From the NCBI GenBank assembly GCA_009731375.1, contig BJOX01000209.1, forward strand, positions 292,667-316,773: 24,107 bases of DNA, written 5' to 3'. The notes beneath the pieces were generated by a model, which was given only the letters and a program-made list of their open reading frames with translations, searched no databases and was not told where the DNA came from. The position numbers and the translations under genes are program-made. This stretch comes from Paulinella micropora (Eukaryota; Cercozoa; Imbricatea; Euglyphida). Shown piece after piece: positions 16,200 to 24,107 of this stretch. The number at the start of each line of letters is the position of its first letter. Position 1 is the stretch's first letter.

Positions 16200-18609
16200 A
16201 TGGCGCAGGCATCAAACGTAAGGCACTTGCAGAAAATATTGTCTGACAGTCAGAGGTGCGCGTGTTGCATAGACGCCGAAGACCCCGGCAGTAGCGTTTG
16301 CAGCGTGGCACACCGTCTCCATACCAAAGTGCAAGAGTTGTGTAAGGTGCGGGGGGGCCTCCCCCGGGTATATTGTCTGTATCCCGACCAAAAATATAAT
16401 TTTCTTGGCCCCGACGCCAACATCAAGGATATGCTCCGTATTTTGATACAGAAAGACTCCTACAAAGAGCACGAAAACGACAAATGTCCGGTTCCAGCTA
16501 CATTGCGAGACCCGGACACGGATTTGGTGCTGGCAGTGATACCGAAGTCTCGGGCCTTGCCCCATACAAACGCTGTGAAATATGTTGTCACTAATCTAGC
16601 AATAATTACGCAGCAAATACAAATCAGGCAGGCCCGCCTGGCCCAGCAATTTCGACGAGTGCGAAATCCTGACCTGTATGATTGCGTCCATACAAGCAAC
16701 AAAAAATCGTTTTCTGATGCTGAATGCTTTTGCGGCAGGCCAAGACTCTGATCTTGGCGACAAGTTAGTGCCCCTCTTGCTCGAAAAATTTATTGCATTA
16801 CCAGATGGAGAGTTTAAGACCGGCGATGTTAGCAAGCATGTAGTGAGCAGAGTCACGTTCGAGAGGGCCTTGGTGAACGTGTCGCTCCATGGGGGGCCTG
16901 TGCGTGCTGAATGATAAGTTTATGAAAACTCAACTCTGCAACAACAAATGGAACGATGAAAAACTCTTGATCGAACCCTTCAATATATCCTCCAGTCCAA
17001 ACATGAAACTACTAAAAAGCATGCATCACCTGTCGGCTCTTTTCCTAAATTACGATTTTACTCATACGAATTCGGTTGTTTTGGATCTTACCAAGTTCAA
17101 CACGTTAGCGCCGGGATCCTCTGTCCAAGAGGCGCAAGGCTTGTGTGAGCCAAAGGGGTCCGTTTACGATTGTCAAACAAGTGCGCCGTTTGCGCTGGAA
17201 TTTCTTGGCGCACGCACGCTGATCCAGAGTCTCGTAACTAGCTGTGTCAACGCAAAAGAACTTATATTTCGTGTGGACAGACAGATCTTCAACACGTTGT
17301 CCGTAAGCGACGGGTCTGACGCGAGTGTTACGCAGGCAGAACCGGAATATCGTACCATCAAGAAGTTACGGGTTGTAGATGACGAGCTTCGGGAAAGCAA
17401 ATTGTTGTTTCGCATCAATTATTTGCATATGCTTGTCTGGTCCTGGAAGCTTCAATCCGAAACTGAGACGAAGCTGTTTCTGCACAGGGCCGACCGTTTG
17501 CACACTATAGTGTTGAGCACCGCAGTTGTATCCAGCTCCGCCAGCCTAACGATCCACATCAAAGCCAAGGAGGAAAAAGAAGCGCCGATCTTCACGCGGG
17601 GGGGGGCTGACATTAGCCTGGCGGCTGGCCCCGTCTTTAGACCCTGCAGGAAACGCATTGGACTTAGACCCAGAATTCTGCATGTGCCTGTTATCCGAAC
17701 CTGTTTCGGAAAAAAGATATTATCAAACTCTCGAACGAAGAAGAGGACGACGAGGACCAAGACGAAGACGACGGAGAGATGTTAGCCGACGATTTACTAT
17801 TGAACAGCCCAGAAATAATAGCGCGCGATGCTCCGACCAGGAGGAAGAAGCAAAAGGGTCTAACCATAAGCTTGAACAAGATGCACAATTTGCCAAGATG
17901 GTGTCGTTATCTAAACTGTCTCAAAAACAAAAGTTACAATGGAGCAGCCAAGACAGAGCGCGCGAAGCTCTGCGTGAAATGAAGTACGAAACTAAGAAAG
18001 AAGGGGAGTATGAGGAGGAGATCGAGGAGATTGAAATAGCTGGACAGTCAGATATGCTGTCGCGGGACAAACTGCCTGACACTCAACCCAAGATCGCACA
18101 TGTAAGAATCATACTGCACTCTACGGCGTCGTCGCCTCGGGCCAATCTGATCTTGGACTGCGTCAGAGCCCGAAAGGTTTCCATCCTCTCTTGCCAAGAA
18201 AATAGCCAGGGAGTGCTGTTCGAATTCCGGAACGACGATGTTGACAGTTTTGACCATCCTACGGGTTGCAAAATAATCAAAAGGACCCGCAAGCCTATTC
18301 CAAAATCCTTTGACGAAATCTACGCTGAAGTGACGCGCCCCCTGGATATTGCAAACTTACGTCATTTGTTGATGGTACCAAGGTCAAAAGAACTTGCTCT
18401 ACCAACGCTGCCGAATAACATCATTGATTAAATGCAGAGACATCAGTAACGTTCTGAAAAACGAAAAGAAGTTATTACGTAATGAAGCTTTTTTCAAACA
18501 GCAGCTTCAATTTTGGTTGCAGCGCTGTAATCAAACCTTAGCTGAGAACAGCGCAAGAGAAAGAGAACGGGCAAAAGAGTCGGAGAAAGGGGGAGGAGAA
18601 AGTTTATGA
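16200..18609 (+). pseudogene. Long unidentified gene in several frames (frameshifted or indel-rich)
   Basis: Protein-like segments follow each other on one strand: 16200-~16680 (from the ATG in GCAATGG), 16678-16914, 16889-~17620, a short piece at ~17650-17700, an acidic piece at ~17705-17850 (DIIKLSNEEEDDED), ~17860-18431 and 18394-18609. Three changes of frame coincide with runs: G6 near 16891, G9-10 near 17600, A6 near 17711. Total coding length is about 800 codons. Features: Cys/His-rich N-terminus (QRCACCIDAED), a long globular middle, an acidic linker, and a charged helical tail ending RERERAKESEKGGGE. AATAAA lies at 18629-18634, 20 nt past the last stop, supporting that end. A TATA-like TATTAAATA is ~95 nt upstream. 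I cannot assign a family. No intron is evident; a virus-derived gene is possible. Alternatively these are several overlapping genes. Confidence 0.5.
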
Positions 18610-18628
18610 GAAGAAAAACAAAAAGATT

Positions 18629-18634
18629 AATAAA
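18629..18634 (+). promoter_or_regulatory. AATAAA polyadenylation signal
   Basis: AATAAA 20 nt after the TGA at 18607-18609, followed by a T-rich stretch at 18656-18670. The spacing suits the 3' end of the 16.2-18.6 kb gene. Confidence 0.45.
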
Positions 18635-18735
18635 GCAAACGTCTCTTTCGCTTCTCCTTTTTTTATTTATACCAGATTAAAGAAGAGCACTTGAAACCCG
18701 CAACAGAATCGCCCGGATGCGACCACAACCCGAAA

Positions 18736-18739
<4 letters not shown>

Positions 18740-18778
<39 letters not shown>

Positions 18779-18801
18779 TTTGGGGGGGGGGGGGGGGGGG
18801 G
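18740..18801. repeat. C39-TTT-G20 homopolymer inverted repeat
   Basis: A run of 39 C, three T, then 20 G. It could fold back on itself or form G-quadruplex/i-motif structures, or it could be an assembly or amplification artefact. Several long frames across it are only Pro/Gly runs and are not genes. Confidence 0.9.
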
Positions 18802-18832
18802 AGGCGCGGTGTGAGGGTGTGCGCGGCGGGGG

Positions 18833-18921
18833 GCCGGGTTTTTTTTTTCGCAGGCAAATGCGCCAAAGTTTTGCTTTTGTTCTGTTTTTTTAATTTTATT
18901 TGGAAAAGGAGCTTCCAACAA
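18833..18921 (+). repeat. 90-bp flanking repeat, copy 2 (right of the 16.2-18.6 kb gene)
   Basis: Direct repeat of 15926-16015, diverged mainly in the T-rich middle; the ending TTTGGAAAAGGAGCTTCCAA plus CAA is unchanged. It is followed by G-rich sequence and then the 47-N gap. Confidence 0.85.
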
Positions 18922-19080
18922 GCGGAGGGAGAGGGGGGTGGGGTGGGAGGACGGGTGCGAGGGAGTTTCTTTTGGCAGGGGTAGGGGGTGGGGAGGGGAG
19001 GAGGGGGGGGGGGGGGGGNNNNNNNNNNNNNNNNNNNNNNNNNNNNNNNNNNNNNNNNNNNNNNNGGGGGGGGGGGGGGT
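18922..19080. other. G-rich low-complexity stretch with 47-N gap
   Basis: GGA/GGGT-rich sequence with runs of N at 19019-19065 and G runs on both sides. Nothing else is visible. Confidence 0.9.
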
Positions 19081-19140
19081 GAGAAGCGGGAATAGGAGAG
19101 GGAATGCGTTTAGTAACGTTAGCCACCCGGCAGGAGTCAC

Positions 19141-20397
19141 TTAAGGGGACGGCGATGACGGTAAGTACGAAGGCGACGACGGCAACGTCGTGGGCGATGA
19201 CGGCTGGTACGAAGGCGACGATGGCATCATCGTCGAAGGCGACATCGGCGTGGGCGATGACGGTTGATACGAAGGCGACATCGGCGTGGGCGATGACGGG
19301 TGATACGAAGGCGACATCCCGGCGTGGGTGATGGCGGCATCGTCGCTGGCGAATCGTACAAGCCCCCCTGGTTGGCGGGGCCCGGGGTCGGCGCCCCTGT
19401 CGGCTTCGGCCGACACTCACGTAAATACTCCCAGCACTGCTCGAGCAACTGTCTGGGCGTTTCCGATAACGAAGTAAACGAGATCTCACAATAGATGCAA
19501 TTCGTTTTTTCATCTTCCAATGTGGCATGGTTTGTTTTGTGCCCATACGTTAATTGCTTGATGTCGTGTAGCTTTCTTCATGTCACGTTCCCATGCCTTA
19601 GGATGGTACCAAAGTTGTTCTATGTTGACTGTTTTGTCTAGGACGGCTCCTTTGGAATCAATACGGAATGCTATTGGTTGTTCTGTATATAACAGCAAAT
19701 GTTTTGCCATAGAGGAGGAAAGTCGACAATAAGGTCCAGTCCACAAAAGTTGTATATGTGACTGTTCGTGTTTTCCCAGTCGTAGCAGTGGTGCCGGTTC
19801 ATAAATCTTGTGTTGCGGTAAACTCGCATCATGTAATCAGAGTCAGTCTTGTCTCCTCCCTTCCCATATCTTGTGATTGTTACCTTCTCATTGTTATCGA
19901 ATTGATCGAGGAGTGAGGTAAGAGAGGAAGAGTAGTGGGTGTTGACGCCGTTTCGGCCAGCCCAGATGGTCAAATTATTAATTCGATTGTGTAGACCATT
20001 GAGCATCCAGCACATTTTTGAACAGCATTGAGCCGCTTTGTTCCCGCACACACATGGTTTTGTCTTTTTCCGTTCTTTGATTGGAAGGGATCGTGAGACA
20101 TTTTGTGTGTGTGTTATGTTTGCTTTGAAACTTTATATGCAAGCTGGTCTTTTCATATTCATTTTTGGCGTTAACCACTGAATAAAAGACTTTTTTGTTT
20201 GCACCCTGATAGATTTTGAATGTAGTTTTTCACCTTTTGTTTGGTGAGGTAGCTTTCCAAGATTGAGTATTGGAACTGAGATGAAATTCTCGTACCCAAG
20301 ACTTCCTGCCATTTTTGACTGCAACTGCTGGTTGGAATTTGAGCTTGTTTTTGAATGTCAGTTTCCATGCCATCATTTGTCGAAATTCTTGTTTCAT
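19141..20397 (-). pseudogene. Unidentified minus-strand gene block in several frames, ending in CTD-like repeats
   Basis: Successive minus-strand segments look coding: 20397-20230 (MKQEFRQMMAWKLTFKN), ~20178-20060, 20051-19730 with a Cys cluster (CVCGNKAAQCCSKMC) then NNLTIWAGRNGV, ~19710-19530 (AFRIDSKGAVLDKTV), ~19545-19330 with a C-x2-C (NCIYCEISFTSLSE) and a CWEYLREC, and finally 19330-19141 with Tyr/Pro/Ser repeats ([12 protein letters not shown] type). Each junction is a one-base frame change. The last frame change lies near a CCCGG at 19318-19322. Whether this is one gene or two is unclear. I do not recognise the family; the Cys clusters suggest zinc binding, and the repeats resemble the RNA polymerase II C-terminal domain. 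The tail runs open into low-complexity DNA and a gap. Confidence 0.4.
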
Positions 20398-21340
20398 TCT
20401 TGACAAGAAGTTAGAAGTTTCACCTATATAGTCTAGACTTGTTGAAGGTGAATAAATATAATAAACAACCGAAATATTTGCCTAGTGATTGTTTTCCGGT
20501 TTGTCAAGATAGTCAAAAGCATATAAGCTGTCCATATTAGGGATGGAATTGATCATAGTCAGCTTTGCTTTAATCTATTTTGAATCCGTAACCGCCGGAA
20601 GAGATGCCATTGCTAGAAAGTGTTGAATCATCATAGTCAACCAAAAGACTTTCCATACTATCCTTGCGTATTTAATAACAGATAAACTGTCTAACGATAT
20701 GAAGATTGAGGAATACCTAAAATGGGGACTCCGTAGCGTTCAGTCACCAAAAATAACCGACAGACCGGAACGGTCAGTATTGCAATTATATACAGGGTGG
20801 GCCGGCATAAGAATGGGAATCAACTACGGCCTAAAGTAGACTCCGTAGCCTAAGAATCAGACCAAGAATAACCGATAGACCGGAACGGTAAGTATTGCAA
20901 ATATATATCGGGTCAATCGCGGATGGGCCAGCATATATTTTATTAAATTATACTAGAGTTATTTTCTTGTGTCAAAAACAGCAGCCTGAGGACCGGTTGT
21001 CCGACCTCGGAAGAATTTTTTGAAAACCAGTCATTAAAAATTGGATGCCGGCCGGCACCAGACTCCTGGATGCAGGCATCATCAGGAACATAGACAATAC
21101 AATGCCTTTTTACGCTAACACTGATTTAATAAAATACTTGCCACTCGTAGAGCCTGAGTGAGAAGCAGAAGAGATAGAATGGAAGTGTTATCAAAGAGAT
21201 ACAAAAGCGGAAAACAAAAGACTGAAGCATAAAAAAAATTAAAAAAAAGAAGAAAAATAAGAGGAAAAGCATAATGCTTCCAGATTACCGCCCTGCTCCC
21301 TCCCTTGCTGTCACGTGTGAATTTGTATGTGATCAGCCAC
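20398..21340. other. Non-coding stretch with a ~112-bp diverged tandem repeat
   Basis: No gene seen. A unit beginning GACTCCGTAGC and containing ATAACCGA-AGACCGGAACGGT occurs at 20727-20838 and again at 20839-20940 with about a fifth of positions changed. The sequence around 21000-21090 contains GGCCGGC and ATGCAGGCATCATCAGGAA but no recognisable element; 21226-21260 is A-rich. Confidence 0.6.
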
Positions 21341-21719
21341 GCTGCCGATGCGCATCAGTGGCTTAGAGTCACTTTCTCGTCGTTCTCTCTCGCTTTTCAA
21401 GCAAGCCCGGCCTCCGCAACCGTTTATCTCAGGTTCTTTTCAGAATCTTCCTGCTTCAAGTTTTTTTAATTTCGCCATCCGTTTTTCTTTTTTATTTTCT
21501 GGCCCGGCTCTTTTCCCTCCGTCCCTCCTTTTCCCCCCCTTTATTTCGGAGCAGACTCTGTGAGTCACCCACCGTCACGGTGCTGTTACCGAGTAAGGGC
21601 CGGGTTGACCTATCGGTCCGTTTCAAGCCTTGTGCTGTGGACTCCAAATGTAATGCCCCCGTCGATAGCTCGATAAACCAAGATCAAAGTTGGCTGATCT
21701 ATCACTTGAAGGCTTTTCA
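21341..21719. other. Unremarkable unique stretch, C/T-rich
   Basis: I see no supported gene or element. Short open frames are Ser/Phe/Pro-rich and follow the C/T-rich composition. Confidence 0.5.
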
Positions 21720-21720
21720 G

Positions 21721-21778
<58 letters not shown>

Positions 21779-21792
21779 GCTACTACTAGTAC

Positions 21793-21837
<45 letters not shown>

Positions 21838-21838
21838 C
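21720..21838. repeat. (TAC)n-(TAG)n palindromic microsatellite
   Basis: About 65 nt of TAC repeats turn at CTACTAGTACTAGTAG into about 50 nt of TAG repeats. Since the two are reverse complements, the tract can form one long hairpin or cruciform. Confidence 0.9.
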
Positions 21839-22284
21839 GACGATTAAGTGGCAACTATCCAACCCTCAGCTTATCGCTCTCTATCAATAAAAGTGATATG
21901 ACAGTGCTGAAGCCATCATCAGTTGACAGCTCAGGCCAGGCAAAAAGCGACTGAGAGAGAGAGAGACACACACACACACACACACACAGAGTTTCCAACG
22001 CTACGCTCTGCATTCCCGTACACCTCAAACAAATATTTATCGAGACAATTGTGTGCAACGCTGGGCTGTTTTTGCCACTTGACTTCTTCCTTTCCTTAGT
22101 GCTGCTAGTACTACTGCGGGCTCCTGGCCGGGTGGAACATTACACGAGGCAACAACTGCTGCACTTCGTCCTCGACCTTCTCTCGCTGCTTCTCCTTCTC
22201 CTTCTCCTTCTCCTTGTCCTTCTCCTGGCCGTCCTTCTCATTGGTCATCCTGGTCCTTGAGTTGCTGATGCTGCCGCTCCCCTA
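21839..22284. other. Unique spacer with short (GA)n(CA)n and (CTTCTC)n tracts
   Basis: GAGA repeat then CACA repeat at 21953-21988; TCTCCTTCTCCTTC repeat at 22189-22230. AATAAA at 21887-21892 is probably chance. No gene is supported. Confidence 0.6.
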
Positions 22285-22292
22285 GGTATGTA

Positions 22293-22323
<31 letters not shown>

Positions 22324-22416
22324 ATGTATGTATGTATGTATGTATGCATGTATGTATATATGTGTGTACCTTGCGTGAGCTGCTTCCCCTGCCGGGTCCT
22401 TTCTCTCGCTCTTCTA

Positions 22417-22469
<53 letters not shown>

Positions 22470-22478
22470 AGATAGATA
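22285..22478. repeat. (TGTC)n, (TGTA)n and (GATA)n microsatellites
   Basis: TGTC repeats at about 22292-22322, TGTA repeats to 22360, then GATA repeats at 22421-22482. Long frames here translate only as YLSI/THTYI-type runs. Confidence 0.9.
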
Positions 22479-22970
22479 GATGAGATGTCGCAAACGAATG
22501 TAGTCCTTGCAAAGGAACGCAGTTTCACATCAAACAGTAATTTGTGTACTGTGCATGTGTCCGGGATGGGAATCACGGGTAGACTGTGTTCTGGAAAACA
22601 GAAGAGGAGGAAGGACGTTGAAGAAAAAGGAAATCTAGGAATGGAGAGTGGGGAGGATAAGGAAGAAGGGAAAGAAAAGGAAGCCGTTAGTCCAAGTGTT
22701 TTGAGCACCGTAAGCTTGCGCAAGCTACAATGATGACATTGTGTAAAGGCCTAAACCCCCGAAGGGACCTAGCCCGGGCTATGCAACACTGGACGACTAT
22801 GACGGAATGCAGGATGAGAGATAAGGGGAGGATGAGAGGGAGGGCGGATCGGAGTTCTTCTTCAATGTCTTTCCATACGCTTGGTGTTGATGGCAAAATC
22901 AGGTGCTTTCTTCTTTCGATTGCTTCTTTCGGGGCACTTCTTGGACGAAATGAGAGTATGTCTCGGCGTC

Positions 22971-22974
<4 letters not shown>
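22479..22974. other. Unique spacer, no gene seen
   Basis: Mixed-composition sequence between two GATA tracts. Open frames are under 85 codons on either strand with no family resemblance; a purine-rich part lies at 22600-22685. Confidence 0.5.
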
Positions 22975-23018
<44 letters not shown>

Positions 23019-23113
23019 GTAGATAGATAGGTAGATAGATTGGTAGATAGGTAGATTGATAGATAGATAGATAGATAGAGGGAGACACCTAGCGGTCGGA
23101 AATATGTAAATAT

Positions 23114-23145
<32 letters not shown>

Positions 23146-23391
23146 TGCGTGTGAATATGTATATGCATATATATACAAAGCGGGACACCACTAGCGGTAG
23201 GAATAAAATTGCACCTGTATATATGTATATATAATACGTATATATTATATGTACATATTTTATGTATTTGCAAGTATATGTAATATCTGTATACATATGT
23301 AAACGTATATGTGTATGTATATGTATATATATATATATATATGTACATATATATAAGAGCAAGTCACCTAGCTGTCGGAATGAGCTTTCAG

Positions 23392-23456
<65 letters not shown>

Positions 23457-23828
23457 AAACATACGTATACTATATGTATATGTGTATATGTATATGTGTA
23501 TGTAAATATATACATAAGTATCTGTATGTGTATATCTGCATATATATATATATATATGTATATATGTATATATGTATATATGTACATAGTGTTTTTATAT
23601 GTGTATGTATATGCATAGTGTATATGTATATGTACTGCATATGAAAATGTAAATGTACATGTATAACACTGAGTATGTATGTATGTATGTATGTATGTGA
23701 GTATGCTGTATAGTGTATATGTATATGTACCTGCATATGAAAATGTAAATGTACATGTATAACACTGAGTATGTATGTATGTATGTATGTATGTAATGTA
23801 TGTATGTAATGTATGTATGTAATGTATG

Positions 23829-23875
<47 letters not shown>

Positions 23876-23950
23876 TATGTAATTTATGTATGTATGTATG
23901 TGTATGTATGTGTGTATGTATGTATGTATGTATGTATGTATGCATGTATA
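22975..23950. repeat. Mixed GATA/TGTA/TA microsatellite array with embedded ~45-bp motif
   Basis: GATA repeats (22975-23078), TGTA repeats (23117-23147, 23672-23697, 23770-23790, 23833-23872, 23887-23942) and a TA run (23395-23452). A diverged motif of the type GGGACACC-CTAGCGGT-GGAA appears at 23081-23100, 23181-23203 and 23358-23380. A 95-bp tandem duplication starts at 23615 and 23710. Confidence 0.85.
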
Positions 23951-23951
23951 C

Positions 23952-24107
23952 CAGTGACTGCAGACGGAGCGGCATAGTCTACTGGAGTGGCGATGGGCTG
24001 TGCAGGAGGGGTAGAGACTGGGGAGCGGGGCCTGGGAGAGTCTGCTGACGAGGCGAGGGGCTGCTGGGAAGGAGGCGTGGAGGCAAGGGAACGGCCCCTG
24101 GACATTG
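23952..24107 (-). CDS. Possible Pro/Ser/Ala-rich exon, cut by right edge
   Basis: On the minus strand the last 156 nt are of higher GC and read as an open frame (RGRSLASTPPSQQPLASSAD, then PRPRSPVSTPPAQP) up to CACTG followed by GTATAC, which could be a splice donor at 23951-23950. Beyond it lies TGTA microsatellite, as expected of an intron. Pro/Ser-rich frames arise easily in GC-rich DNA, so this is weak. The protein is not recognisable. Confidence 0.25.

Noticed and set aside
15395-16246. Long plus-strand frame of 283 codons
   Set aside because: It is open only because it spans 431 N; the parts on either side are unrelated low-complexity sequence.
18667-19144. Pro-rich or Gly-rich frames around the C/G runs
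   Set aside because: Homopolymer and N-gap translations.
22238-23975. Several long frames rich in Tyr-Ile, His-Thr-Tyr or Leu-Ser-Ile-Tyr
   Set aside because: They are translations of GATA, TGTA and TA microsatellites.

Overview
The window joins two very different kinds of DNA. Positions 1-10,060 are visibly A/T-rich, compact and gene-dense, and read as most of a Polinton-like / adintovirus-like double-stranded DNA virus of the PRD1-adenovirus lineage. Plus-strand genes, left to right, are an unidentified protein cut by the window edge, an adenain-type cysteine protease, a penton (minor capsid) protein, a double-jelly-roll major capsid protein interrupted by one in-frame TAG, and a fibre-like protein. 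Facing them on the minus strand are two small proteins, a 1,027-residue protein-primed family B DNA polymerase, and three small proteins (a basic one, a frameshifted one, and a CxC...H...H zinc-finger one). No integrase or packaging ATPase is visible; either could lie left of the window. Short inverted repeats sit in many gene gaps, and a TATATA-type motif touches several start codons, which suggests virus-specific transcript ends and promoters.

Positions 10,060-11,030 are T-rich and non-coding and hold two copies of a ~72-nt hairpin repeat. They lead without an assembly gap into DNA of animal type: very rich in microsatellites (AAT, CTA, GATA, TGTA, TA), long A, C and G runs, two tRNA-derived SINE copies with AAT tails, a fold-back MITE-like element and local tandem duplications. 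This repeat profile would suit an arthropod such as a decapod crustacean, but no host gene fixes the species.

Within the animal-type half are moderate-GC coding stretches I cannot assign: an intronless ORF at 11,039-11,806; a long plus-strand gene at 16,200-18,609 broken into several frames; and a minus-strand block at 19,141-20,397, also in several frames, that ends in Ser/Pro/Tyr repeats resembling an RNA polymerase II C-terminal-domain tail. Their compactness and lack of clear introns allow, but do not prove, a second (large DNA) virus-derived origin. The frame breaks could be decay or sequencing indels; at least three lie at G or A runs.

Positions 20,400-24,107 are repeats and low-complexity DNA with a possible Pro/Ser-rich exon at the right edge. 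There are three runs of N: 14,294-14,303, 15,448-15,878 and 19,019-19,065.
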